Shown piece by piece: positions 13,101 through 22,510 of a stretch of 64,000 nt of DNA. Location of the stretch: the NCBI GenBank assembly GCA_947095585.1, contig OX352762.1, positions 31,534,669-31,598,668 on the forward strand. The letters are read 5' to 3'. The notes under the pieces are model-generated. The model made no database searches. It was not told the DNA's origin and worked only from the letters and a program-made list of their open reading frames with translations. How positions within the stretch are numbered: position 1 is the first letter of the stretch; each line of letters opens with the position of its first letter. Made by a program: the position numbers and the translations under genes. The DNA comes from Nephrocerus scutellatus (lineage: Eukaryota > Arthropoda > Insecta > Diptera > Pipunculidae).

Positions 13101-16100
13101 TACAACATTTGACCCATTCGCTAACTGCATTCGTTCTAATGTCTTCAAATGATTTAGCTCCCGTCTCATGTTGAAGCAAGAGTGTAAGATAAAATAAAAT
13201 AAAAGAATGAGACCACCCAACTGTTACATCTTGAAATTGTTTTGGAAAACCTTTACATGAACGATAGCTTAACAGTTCTAAAAAGAAACATTTTCATAAT
13301 GTCCGCTATTAAATTATTTTACTTGAGCCGAAAAACTCTAGCTACCAAGTCTGGCCAATGTTCTACTTTTTTCACGATTTCTTTCCATTTCGGATTGCAG
13401 GTCAAGGTGACAAAAAGATCCGGCTTTCCATACTTTCTAACAATTGCCATAGCATACTGGTAATGCTGTTGCATATTCCAGGGGCTACCCTGGAAGCTAG
13501 ATGGCAATATTACAGATTTTCTAACCTGCTTGTTTTCAGAGCCTGCGTGTCACGATTTATATACATACTAGATTTAAGCTTTATAACTATCTGCTCTCCA
13601 TGCTGGTTAATGGTTTCGCATCCATTTGACTCGAACATAAGCGTCAACTACGTACTACTGGAAAAACTCCTCTCTAAACATCGATATATGAAGTAATTAA
13701 AACGTAGAGAGAACAATGTGGGTTAAATAATAATAATAATAACATTCGAAGCGACAGACCATTGCAGTCAAAACTCAAAACCTTCTCTATAGAAAGCCCA
13801 ACTCAATGCATACTAATGCTGTAAACCAATCCAAAACGCGTCTGTATTTTGGAATGTGAATACAGTGTACAAAAAATAAGTAGTCTCAAAGAGCGAGAAA
13901 CGTAAGATGTGGTAGTGGGAAACAGAAAAATTTTATATGGATTTTGCTCTTTAGTTGATTACTAATACAAATACGTTTTGGATGAAACCTAAGCATGTAT
14001 CTGTGTACGATCGGAACAGTCGGGCTTTCTATAGAGAAGGTTTTGATTGCAGTCCAAGCGCTAACTTCTCGCAACCATTTGTGTTGAGCATGTATATTTT
14101 TGCACACAAATTGAGGGGACCTACAATTGAATGCAAGATCCGAACGGCGATTTGAGAAGCTTTTCGTGATAAATTATTACTCTCGGACGTTTGTCAGACC
14201 TTCGCGAGAGGTGAGACAGGGTAAAAAATACTTTTGGTGTTACTGGGGGATTCGAACCACGAACCTCCTACTCAGAAGCCATGATCCTAAACACTGAGCC
14301 ACAGCCCACTGAGTAAGTGCTTACTTTCCTTCGGGTAGGGGTCTACTTGCGGATTTTTTCGCAATTCATTATTTCACCATGATCATTTCGCAATTTGTTG
14401 TCTTGCAATTTAATTATTTAGCAATTATCACAGCCACTTCCATTTAAACTAACCTAACATTAATGGCGGCAATGTCTGTTTAATTTATGGTGCACATATC
14501 ACATATTTGTGTCGGATCTATAGGTATTAGTGTTGGGTAACATACATGAGTTGGTACAAATGTCCCATACAATGAGTTGAGATGTCACAACACCTCAAAA
14601 TTTTGTTTTGTACCAACTCATTTGTAGAAGGATGTACGAGGTACCTCAATTTATGTCCCAGCTACACAATAACACAACACACAACTCACACCTCATTTGA
14701 GAGACTACAATCGTATTATACTAATTCATTTGTAGCAAATTCAACACACCTCAATGTGAAAACGAAAGGGACAGTCTTGTCTGTTGTGTTGTATTTGCAT
14801 TTCGTGTTGAATGTGCCCGAAATTAATTGCATGGTTTAGAACAATGCAACAAATTAGGTGAACAATGTCCCAATACATATTTGAAAATGAGTTGCTCATA
14901 TAAACTCATTTTAAAATCGTGTCCTACCCAACACTAATAGGTATGAATAGTTATAGAACGACACCATAAGCAAACAAACGGGTGAGGTGGGAAGGGGGTG
15001 ACATATGACGCCCGATTTGGTATCGAATCAATATTTTTTCGACAGAGCAACGCCGGACGCTCAATTATATAGTTTTTTTTATAAATCTTAAGAAAGGTTT
15101 AACTCTTTGTAGTATGTAATTACGTCATATTTTTTCTAAAACACATGATAGTAAACTTACACGCAATACAATACACATCTGAATTTCATTAATTTTATAC
15201 TGCGTGCAGTAGTTCAGATGATGATGGATTGTCTCCTCAGCTTCACGCAGTTCCTTGTCCGAAAAAGCGTCTGTTCTTGAGAAATTAATTATTTTAAGAT
15301 AGCTCTGAACTCCGCCAAAGTAATATACATAATAAATTCTTACTCACCAATGCTATCAAAATCGGTGGTATTGCTGTTCATATCAGCAAAAAGTTTTTTG
15401 TAATAATAACGATAGAAATATTTTTCCATTCCTAAGATTGGAATAATAATTTGTGAGGCTGTTGCACAAATGGAAAATAGCTGATAAGCTAAGGAAGGCA
15501 ATTCTGATGGACTAAGCTCGTGCAAGTAGGTACAAAATTTGTTCAGCACAGTTATTATTTCCGCTGAAGTTAGCTGTAGCTCCCTAAGGAATAAAGCATT
15601 TAATTGATCAGTCTGCATTGAAAGTCATTAGAACATACCGAAACATATTAGCAATCGGAGTCAAAATCTCAATTGGCCATTTCATTATACAGATATTTCG
15701 TACAATTATGTCGCGATATTCGGTTCCACTCATACTAGTACCATTCACACTTACACTTGTCATTCCACAGAGAACCCCAACGGTTTCCGGTAGTAAATCC
15801 TTCCATCTTGCAAAAATATATAAAAAATAATTAATACATTAAACTAGACACTGTGAGTTACCCAACACATTTAGGATCGCCTGCTCGTATTCCGTCCATA
15901 CAATATTCAAGAATCTCAACAAGATGATCACTACTAAACGATCGTAGCTCTAGGCAGAGACGTGTTATAAGATCGTATGTTTGCTTACAGCTCAACTCAA
16001 TTTTTGTTATGCTATTGAGAAATGCTTTTATGCAATTGAATCGCTTCTCGTTTGAGCTGTCGGTGGTGAATCCTTGCAAAAGATAATTCCAAAATGTTGT

Positions 16101-16313
16101 GCAATCGGATTTCCCCAATTTCTTTACAAGTGCATTTATAAGCTAGTAAAAATTCATATTTAAAGCGAATATTCATTGAAAACTCCAAACTGAAATAATG
16201 AAATAAATCCTTACCACATTCGATGAAGTTTTCGTGACGAGGGCCTGAAGTTCTTCGATATTGTGTTTCTCGCCGAAACGGAACACTTCCGCTTCCAATT
16301 GTTGTTCAGACAT
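4120..16313 (-). CDS. Fanci: Fanconi anaemia group I protein (FancI), complete, 15 exons
   Basis: FANCI pairs with FANCD2 in the DNA clamp that is mono-ubiquitinated at interstrand crosslinks in the nucleus. Exons (minus strand, high to low): 16215-16313, 15862-16142, 15639-15806, 15348-15583, 15161-15270, 7676-8126, 7336-7618, 7013-7278, 6630-6955, 6403-6567, 6181-6350, 5782-6113, 5357-5715, 4894-5294, 4120-4831. All introns have GT/AG ends and all phases join, giving 1452 residues (human FANCI has 1328). Family blocks seen include [11 protein letters not shown] (exons 3/4), ILRKAM then [12 protein letters not shown] (exons 7/8), [19 protein letters not shown] and [10 protein letters not shown] near the C-terminus, and a basic KKRRGRSKK tail like the vertebrate NLS tail. 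An SQ/TQ cluster (S567, T579, S590) is kept. The residue aligning with the human ubiquitin-acceptor lysine is R549. Intron 5 is 7034 nt and full of transposons; the other introns are 52-77 nt. No frame break was found, so it looks functional. Confidence 0.93.
8164..8830 (+). mobile_element. LINE fragment: ORF1-like piece plus endonuclease piece
   Basis: A 75-codon frame at 8177-8404 begins [19 protein letters not shown] and is unrecognised but is followed by an endonuclease-like piece. The latter (8660-8810) reads [11 protein letters not shown], then GESFFEYLL, then [15 protein letters not shown], which is the usual end of the APE-type endonuclease of R1/LOA/jockey LINEs (DANAHHxxWGS..RG..L..F). 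The fragment lacks an RT. It ends about 35 bp from the FancI exon 6 acceptor. Confidence 0.6.
8880..11050 (-). mobile_element. Jockey/CR1-like LINE, copy 2 (endonuclease end, RT, C-terminal part)
   Basis: On the minus strand, from 11034 down, the end of an APE-type endonuclease is visible ([13 protein letters not shown], then the Asp-rich LDLFLTSRP). A reverse transcriptase at 9674-10291 has [37 protein letters not shown] and the catalytic FADDSTL box. The C-terminal region at 8954-9550 has [12 protein letters not shown]. Frames are split by stops and shifts, so it is a pseudogene. It matches copy 1 (340-2300) and lies head-to-head with a third copy at 11051. Confidence 0.85.
11051..12180 (+). 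mobile_element. Jockey/CR1-like LINE, copy 3, inverted relative to copy 2
   Basis: The plus strand carries the same family: an endonuclease end near 11060-11140 ([11 protein letters not shown]), a linker, then RT start blocks ([20 protein letters not shown] at about 11860, and [12 protein letters not shown] near 12000). It stops within the RT after a CACA repeat at 12057. Stops near 11330-11450 and about 11980 break the frame. Its RT region overlaps what copy 2 also carries, so it is a separate insertion or a recombination product. Confidence 0.75.
12318..12894 (-). mobile_element. Internally deleted Tc1/mariner-superfamily element
   Basis: The 577-bp element is flanked by TA (12316-12317 and 12895-12896). 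It has terminal inverted repeats of about 27 bp: GGGTTTTTCAATAAGAGCAC at the left, GGGTGTTTCAATAGGTGCGC read inward from the right. On the minus strand from 12783 the transposase N-terminus begins [17 protein letters not shown] and is followed after deletion by the catalytic-core block [10 protein letters not shown] near 12510. The DDE domain is incomplete, so the copy is non-autonomous. Confidence 0.85.
13319..13545 (-). mobile_element. Helitron Rep/helicase-like protein remnant
   Basis: The 62-codon minus-strand frame has [39 protein letters not shown] and [12 protein letters not shown]. These are typical of the Helitron helicase-like N-terminal region, just before the HUH nuclease motifs. 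The HUH motif and the helicase domain are not present nearby, so this is a short orphan fragment. No Helitron ends were recognised around it. Confidence 0.8.
13770..14045. mobile_element. MITE family G, copy 1
   Basis: The inverted termini CAAAACCTTCTCTATAGAAA (left) and its complement (right) enclose about 270 bp of non-coding DNA. The 9-bp ATTGCAGTC occurs at 13761-13769 and at 14046-14054, a likely target duplication. A 9-bp duplication would fit a Mutator-like element, but copy 3 shows only 7 bp. Confidence 0.75.
14195..14320 (-). mobile_element. tRNA-derived SINE, family S2, copy 1
   Basis: The minus strand reads an A-box-like TGGCTCAGTGTTTAGG and a B-box-like GGTTCGAATCC, followed by a short tail with AACACCAAAAGTATTTTTTA. 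The same tail follows a weaker tRNA-like head at 47190-47310, which supports a SINE over a genuine tRNA gene. Confidence 0.6.
14528..14936. mobile_element. hAT-type MITE (family H)
   Basis: The 409-bp element starts TAGTGTTGGGTA and ends TACCCAACACTA. It is flanked by a perfect 8-bp direct repeat ATAGGTAT at 14520-14527 and 14937-14944. Terminus style and an 8-bp duplication fit the hAT superfamily. The small ORF inside (14582-14839) is not recognisable as a protein. Confidence 0.85.
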
Positions 16314-16469
16314 TTTACAAATAAAGTAAATTAATTACTATAATAGTTTAATACTTAAACTAACATAAAAAACTAAGAAAAACCAAACTAAAATTTTATA
16401 ATCGTAGCGTTCCTACAAACAACGGATAACGGATTTGTTGATTTCATTACTTCATTTTTATTTGACAAT

Positions 16470-16704
16470 TGCTGCGTTGCTTTGGCAAAGCCGGCTTAGC
16501 TTTACAAAGCAACAGCTTTGGCTTTAAATTTTCCATGTTTTTTAATTGTTACGTGTGTTGAACAAAACACCGCCTTACGGTGAGCGCTATAACTAAAAAA
16601 TGGCTTCAGTTATAAATCCTAAAAACTTTTTGGATTTATTTTCGGCTTTATGCTTATGCGATTGGTGTTGTAAACCAAGATGGATTAGCCAAAGCAACGC
16701 AGCA
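16470..16704. mobile_element. MITE family B, copy 1, upstream of FancI
   Basis: The 235-bp element has inverted termini TGCTGCGTTGCTTTGG and its complement, and a 3-bp duplication AAT (16467-16469; 16705-16707). It sits about 157 bp upstream of the FancI ATG, within the likely promoter region. Confidence 0.8.
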
Positions 16705-16899
16705 AATAACAGTTTTTTGGAACAATGCAATAACAATGGTTGTGTTCACTAGAAAAAAAGCGATGTCGGAGGGGTGTTATTTCGAAAAGTTAAATCGACA
16801 TCGACAACATTGCCAGTGAACAACATGTTGTTATTTTGTGCCAATACTGCGATTCACTATAGCGATTAATCAAATATGCACCACCACGCCACACCCCCC

Positions 16900-17640
16900 G
16901 CCAGCTACCTAAAAATGTTAACGAGACTTGGGGGCGGCGCCCCCTTTAGGAGGGAGGGTCTTTCAAAATGTTAATTTTTTTGGAGGAGGTTTGGGTATTA
17001 CTTGGTGTCATATGAAGGATAATAAAAACACCGTCCATTTAAATGGGGTCAATCGAACCACCCTCGACAAAGTTAAAGTAAAAAACTGGCTTTCCGTAAA
17101 AGTTCAACAGTGGGCATGTTTAAAAGTGTGCGGACCTTTTGGTATTAAATTAAAGGTGGAGATTAGTTCTACACAGACATACTATTTTTATAAACGTCGC
17201 CCAATTTTAACAGAGAGTGGATCAATTTGTATTTAGTTTATGTGGTATTTTATACAATTGAGTGGTTTATCATATGGTTGAGTTTTTTCCATACAAAAAG
17301 ATGTGTTATATAGCAAACTACCCTCTTTTGAAAGCCCCTATTGAGCAAACCTCGAAAACCATCTTGCTTAGGCTGAAGACCCCTTTATGAAGTAAAAAAA
17401 AAGCTTTCAAAGTTTTGAGTTTTTTTTTAAATTGTTTTTTTTCAATGGTTTAAAGCGAGTTTGGGGGTTTATTGGTATCATATGAAGGACAATAAAAATT
17501 TCGTCCATTCTAAAAAAAATTGGTTCCAATAAAACCTATCTCAGCATATTTAGAGTCAAAAAAACTGGATATACTCATTTCTTAATAAATTAATTGAGAT
17601 ATATAAACGCTTTTCAAAAGGAAAAACTCCTTTTTAAATA
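16900..17640. repeat. Dispersed repeat family I, copy 1
   Basis: Recurrent blocks are found, including TCATATGAAGGA(T/C)AATAAAAA, CGTCCATT, AAAACTGG plus CCGTAAAAGTTCAA, and CACAATTGAGTGG-like tails. The same blocks recur at 50890-52090. Two degenerate units follow each other (about 16920-17290 and 17400-17640). No protein match was recognised and the 102-codon frame here is not conserved in the other copies. Confidence 0.5.
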
Positions 17641-17654
17641 TAAATTAATTGAGC

Positions 17655-17838
17655 GTACAGTATTTTACATTGTGTCCACAATATTCAAAATCACCTTTTA
17701 AATGTCATGGGAGATGCACATGTGTGCAAAGTTTTAATAAAATCGGGCTTTAGGAAGTGGGTTAAAAATCGATCACAAGATTTGGTGTGCCAGTCAACCA
17801 GCCTCTGGCACGCGAAGTTAATATAGAGAATTTAAAAA
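17655..17838. mobile_element. Element C, right-end fragment
   Basis: The fragment contains GATGCACATGTGTGCAAAGT, AATAAAATCGGGCTTTAGGA, GTGGGTTAAAAATCGATC and ends GTTAATATAGAGAATTTAAA, matching the right end of complete copies. Confidence 0.7.
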
Positions 17839-18020
17839 ATACGACATAAGTTTACGTACGCAGTGAAGCCAGCGTTTCTACGTTTCGACATCATATAAAC
17901 CTGGGTCGAGTTCAGATGAGCTTGACTGGACCAGCAAAAATTTACGATATAGAAAAAAAAATGAATTTTACTCGGTGGGTAGAGAAAGTGTGGTCTACAA
18001 CAAAAAACATTTGTGGTGGA

Positions 18021-18506
18021 TTTAGGCCGTTTTCGAAACCGAGACTTATTTAAGACTTATTGACTTTTTTGCCGCCATCTTAAATAAGTCAGTAAAATCG
18101 TTCGAAACGTATCACTGACTTATTATGGCAGCTGCTTTTAAACAACAAATAATTGTCTTGCGTTAATAAAAATCGAAAAAATTTATTTGATTTAGATTCT
18201 CATGCAAGACAGTGATAGAAAATAAGTCACATCACGAGGAGAATTATTTGAATAAGTCAGGTTCCACAAATAAATCTTTATATTTCAGACTTATTGACTT
18301 ATTTGTCGCCATTTTAAATAAGTCAGTAAAATCGTTTGAATCGATTTCATATACTTTTGTTGACAACAAAATCTAAATAATAATTGCGTCTCTGTCACAC
18401 ATCTTTGTAATTTTGAAAACCAAATTATACTTTTTTGCAATCCAGAGATAAAAAATACGTCACTTCGCCAGTTCCACAAATAGTCTTCTTTTCTAAACAG
18501 CCTAAA
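18021..18506. mobile_element. MITE family E, copy 1
   Basis: The ends are TTTAGGCCGTTT and AAACAGCCTAAA. Sub-terminal GACTTATTTAAGACTTATTG and TTGCCGCCATCTTAAATAAG occur and are repeated imperfectly at about 18290-18325. A related element end lies at 59180-59241. No target duplication could be fixed because the right flank is A-rich. Confidence 0.55.
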
Positions 18507-18700
18507 AAAATTTACCCGATTTTATTCAAATTTTGCGCGCATGTGTATCTCCGATTACAACACTTTTTATAAAAATTTGAAGAAATCGGTTCATATGATT
18601 TTTTTTTAAATTAACCCGATTTCATTTAAACTTTGCACACATGTGTATATCCGATTAGGAAATTTAGATGAAAAATGTTTATGTTATGGGTCTTAACTTT
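18507..18700. mobile_element. Element C fragment (two monomers and the left end)
   Basis: Two monomers with CCCGATTT(T/C)ATT(C/T)AAA and CATGTGTAT cores end at GATTAGGAAATTTAGATGAA and TTTATGTTATGGG, a diverged version of the family left end in reverse orientation. Confidence 0.6.
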
Positions 18701-19362
18701 TTATGCGGTATTTTAACCATTTGGAACACAGCTTTATCTAAAATTATGTTATTAAAAAATAGATTGAATATTTCTTTCCACCAAAATCTAATTCCTTTTC
18801 CAATTACAATATTTGGGCAAACGAATTACACCTATATGATTTATTGACAATATAGGGCTTTGGACATTGACAGCGCCTTAAAATTCAAAAGACTTTAGAC
18901 TTATGCCATGCCAATGAACGTTGTGGTTACACATAACGAAGCATCTTTGTGTGTCCGTCTTAATCAAATTGATGTTGTTTTGCCGTATAGAACGTTCATG
19001 CTTGCGCCGAAAGTCATCTTTTGTAGTTGACTTTCGGAGGATTCTCGGTGGAATCATGCTTTCACTTTCCAAATCACTAAAAACCTACTTGTTTCGCTGG
19101 ACATGACTTTCATTCCCATGATCGTGTAGCCACGCTCATAAACCTGAAACCTTCTGTGGCTCTCGTTCGACGGAAAAAATTACCCCGAGTGCAAAAATAT
19201 TGCACTGAATGTTCGTTTGATTTAAAAAATTGCACTGAGATTAGTTCCTGGGTAAAATTTTATACTCGAATTTTTTTGGTCGAGCATATCCTTCTGTCTA
19301 AAAACACCAACAAAACACTGTTTTTTTATGTGACAGCAATCACAAATCCAAATACAAAAAAC

Positions 19363-19700
19363 AACTCATACAAATTAAAATTTTTCTTGTAAATTCTCTA
19401 ATAGGGGAACACACAAAACCTTCTCTATAGAAAGCCCAACAGCCCACAGATGCATGCTTGGACTTATCCCAAACGTATTTGTATTAGTAAACAACTAAAG
19501 CAAAATCCATATACAATTTTTCCGTTTCCCACTACCACAACTTACGTTTCTCGCTTTTTGCGACTGCTTATTTTTTGTACACTGTATTCACATCCCACAA
19601 ACACAGATGCGTTTGGAATGGGTTTACAGCATTAGCATGCGATGAGTTGGGCTTTCTATAGAGAAGGTTTTGGATACACACACACACACTGCGTGCTCGT
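19363..19700. mobile_element. Element C left end split by MITE G
   Basis: AAATTAAAATTTTTCTTGTA and AATTCTCTAATAGGGGA mark the left end. The expected continuation, an ACACAC run and CTGCGTGC as at 47884-47908, resumes only after MITE G copy 2 (19414-19672). The rest of this copy is lost. Confidence 0.65.
19414..19672. mobile_element. MITE family G, copy 2, nested in element C
   Basis: The inverted termini CAAAACCTTCTCTATAGAAA and complement are nearly perfect. The flanks are ACACAC microsatellite on both sides, so the length of the target duplication cannot be fixed. Confidence 0.75.
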
Positions 19701-19748
19701 TTTGTGGCAAAAAAAGTAAAGTCACATTAGATAAGCCTGCACAATAAT

Positions 19749-20264
19749 AGGCGTATTTTATTTGCCGAGAAATAAGGAATTCGAAAGTCAAAACCAGCAA
19801 AACAGCAGGTTTTCTTATTCTAAATTATTCAATTGTTGTTGTAATTCCTTATTCTGGAATTTATTTGCCGAGCGAGTTCGGAATTCGAATGTCAAAACCA
19901 GCCAAAACCAACCAAACAGCAGGTATTCACAATTCCAAAGAGAAGAAAGAAATCGACAGTGCAATTTGCTATATTACTTTCAACAAAAAAATAAAAATTA
20001 CAACACAAACACATTGGATAGACCCGAAAGTGGTTAAGTGTTAACCAAAAAAAAATTTTTGGTTAAGAATATTTAACCAAATTTTTATTTATAATTCTCA
20101 CCACCAGAGTCGACTTTTAAAAATTATATATGGATAAGTTGGCAAAGTTTTTTTTGTTGCTTTAATCAGCCGTTAACCACAAAAAATACCTAACTCATTT
20201 TGTTGAAAGCAATATAGCAATTGTCGTTGTTCCTCGGCAAATAAAATAAGGCTAAAATACAGCT
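19749..20264. mobile_element. MITE family D, copy 1 (compound, hosts MITE A)
   Basis: It starts AGGCGTATTTTATTTGCCGA and ends AAAATACAGCT with AAT on both sides (19746-19748; 20265-20267). The interior shows two partial D units in a row and is interrupted by MITE A copy 1 (19967-20219). Confidence 0.7.
19967..20219. mobile_element. MITE family A, copy 1, nested in MITE D
   Basis: The 253-bp element has inverted ends TGCTATATT and AATATAGCA and an ATT duplication (19964-19966; 20220-20222). Removing it and one ATT restores the normal D interior (gtgcaattgtcg). Confidence 0.85.
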
Positions 20265-20267
20265 AAT

Positions 20268-20810
20268 GACATTGTTTTTAATTTCTGACATAAAGTTTTA
20301 AATTGTGACAAACTTCATAATGTGCGTTTTTCCCCGGGAAACTCGTCAGCGACAGCCCCAAATATGTATTGGGAAAAATATTGCAAATTTTTTATATTTT
20401 AGAACAACACTGTCTAATTTTAATCCAATGATTTGACCATCTCTTATTTCAGCTAGTAATAGCTAAAATTAAACAAACATCGTCTTATAAAAATATCACA
20501 AATTTAATTTCGCTTATTGGTACACTTTAAGCATAGAATTTTCGCTAAAAAACGAATGAATTGCTGCAGGCAGATGAAAAAAACTGATAATTTAAAACTT
20601 AATTTTAGCAAGATGACTGCAAATATGACTATTAATCTCAAATGCTTTACATTCATACATTAAAAAATTTATTTATTTCGGTTTGGTAGAAATTATCGCC
20701 AAAAACTTTGTTGCTGTCGTGGACAATTGATCGATAGAAAACGTACCTATTACGCTGAAGTGAAGTGCCTAATGTTTGATTTACATTTGGGATGTGCAAG
20801 AAAAAGCAGG
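20268..20810. other. Unassigned AT-rich spacer
   Basis: No gene, terminal repeats or match to other repeats was recognised. Confidence 0.35.
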
Positions 20811-20817
20811 ACGGCTC

Positions 20818-20945
20818 TTAAATAGAAATTGTGGTTAGGCGGACGAGAGAAGTAGTATATTTTTCAATGTTACCATAATGTTACTAGAAAATAACTATGA
20901 CTCTCATAGTGTCAATCTCTTCTGGCTAACCACAATTTTAAATTA
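20818..20945. mobile_element. Small inverted-repeat element (family J)
   Basis: AAATTGTGGTTAGG at the left is answered by GGCTAACCACAATTT at the right. The core GTATATTTTTCAATGTTACC and TGTCAATCTCTTCTGGCTAA recur at 43760-43870. Confidence 0.5.
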
Positions 20946-21007
20946 ACTATAGTCGCCCAACTCCTTTGCTAACATGGCTTTAGTCAAAATCAAGAATAAA
21001 AGACATA

Positions 21008-21132
21008 TTCGTAAATAGATCCTGAATAACTTCAGAGTTACCCATTCCATACAAAAAATAAATAGATGGATAACTTTGGGTAACATTGATGTTCGAAAGT
21101 TGTCCTGAAGTTATTCCGAATCCATTTACGAA
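21008..21132. mobile_element. Short MITE flanked by TA (family K)
   Basis: The inverted ends TTCGTAAATAGATCCTGAAT and TTCGTAAATGGATTCGGAAT (read inward) enclose 125 bp, flanked by TA on both sides. This fits a Tc1/mariner-type MITE. Confidence 0.65.
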
Positions 21133-22132
21133 TATGCATATAATGGCCCCTATTACGGCGACAAAATTTTATAATGTTATCATGTTATTATGTCATATAA
21201 AATGAAAAATGCTTTTTTGGTATTCCGGTCAGTTTCAAAATTATTATTTTATGTTATTTTCTATGTTATTTTGACATAACATAAAAGTCATAAATTAGGT
21301 GCTTTTATGAAATGTTATAGACAAAAACTGATTCGAATATGTCAAATTCTGTTATAGGGACAAATTGTTTTGTAACATTTTTTAAAATAGCAAATAATTA
21401 AAATAAGTCGCCAAAATTAGAAAATGTTATACATTCTACGATATACCAGAGAACGAAACGAAAGACGTGCCAGGTACGTAAATGCATTCCTGATTTATTA
21501 AGGATTATAAAATTTTCATCATTAGAATTCAACACCGCGCCAATCTACGGATGCTCCGAGATGCAAGTGATCCTTACGGATTTGGGTTGGCGTGTAACTT
21601 TTTCTAAAATTTAATAAAATTTAAAGTGTCAATTACTCAAAATTACATAAAAAATTCCATTTGTGTCCAAAAAATTAACATGTGCAGCACAAATGGTCGC
21701 GAGAAGTTAGGCCTTGGACCGCAATGGTCTGTCGCGCCAAATATTATTATTACATAAAAAATAAAAACTATAAATAACCAAAAAAGTTTTTATACCGACC
21801 TATAATTGATGTCATTCTGTAAATATAAATATTTTTAAAAACTACGTATAGAAACACAAGAGAAAAAAAATGCACTAGATGCTTTTAATTTAATTGCACA
21901 AGATCATGTTACAGTAAAAGTTAAAATAACATACCCTGGTTAGAATACAAAATTAAAAAAAAAATTATGTTACCTCGTTTTTTAAAATTATAACATAAGA
22001 AAATAACATAGAATTTTGAAATCTCGGAATACGTGCCAATATATTATTTATTAGCTTGGCTAGATATTATTAAATAAAATATTAATTTTACAAGTGTAAT
22101 TGATAGTATTCTGATTTTTGTTGTTATTAAAA
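21133..22132. other. AT-rich spacer, perhaps 5' part of a Harbinger element
   Basis: The stretch is rich in ATGTTAT and TTATGTTAT blocks in both orientations. GGCCCCTATTACGGCGAC at 21144 could be a terminal repeat but no partner was found. It precedes the transposase fragment at 22133. Confidence 0.3.
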
Positions 22133-22510
22133 ATGGAAATGCTTTCGTCCTCATCTGATGATTCAGATTATTTTTTGAAGAATATTAAATTTTAAACGGA
22201 ACGGAACGTTTACCAAGAGAGGATTGACGAAAGTTACTATTCGGATGATGAGTTCAAGATGCGGTTTAGATTTCCTATACAGAACATTTTATTTTTGGAG
22301 AAGTTGGTTGAAAAGGATCTTTCAAAGGCCGATAATAGAGGATTTCTTTTAACAGCGAAACAATTCTGCTAGCTCTGCGGTATTATGCTACCGGATGTTT
22401 CCAAACTGTTTCTGGTGATTTGATTGGTGTCACGCAATAAACGGCATGTATAACCATACATGAAGTAAGCATGGCCTTCGCTGGACTATCCAGGAAATTT
22501 ATTATAATGC
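22133..22510 (+). pseudogene. PIF/Harbinger transposase, N-terminal part (broken)
   Basis: The start ATG gives MEMLSSSSDDSDYF, the Ser/Asp-rich opening common in HARBI1-like proteins. After one frame change comes DDEFKMRFRFPIQNILFLEK. After another comes LALRYYATGCFQTVSGDLIG, then a stop, then ITIHEVSMAFAGLSRKFI. The order and spacing match the N-terminal half of PIF/Harbinger DDE transposases (the RFYATG.FQ..GDL.G block precedes the first catalytic Asp). Two frame changes and a stop show it is dead. It ends abruptly where the copia sequence begins. Confidence 0.8.

Larger units (their letters stand above)
8127..15160 (-). other. FancI intron 5, expanded by transposons
   Basis: The donor is after the codon CGT at 15161 and the acceptor is tttcag before 8126; the phase is 0 on both sides. 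A branch-point-like TGCTAAT lies about 30 nt upstream of the acceptor. The nearest insertion begins just beyond it, so the splice signals survived. The intron carries three LINE segments, a mariner deletion derivative, a Helitron remnant, two MITEs and a SINE. Confidence 0.85.

Noticed and set aside
14195..14320. Genuine tRNA gene on the minus strand
   Set aside because: A and B boxes are present, but a cloverleaf with a clear anticodon stem cannot be drawn confidently and the same tail recurs at 47190, so a SINE is more likely.
15584..15618. ATGCAG acceptor as start of FancI exon 4
   Set aside because: It breaks the reading frame from exon 3; the later acceptor ccttag restores phase and gives the family block [11 protein letters not shown].
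16928..17236. 102-codon ORF in repeat family I
   Set aside because: The frame is not kept in the other copies of the repeat at 50890-52090.
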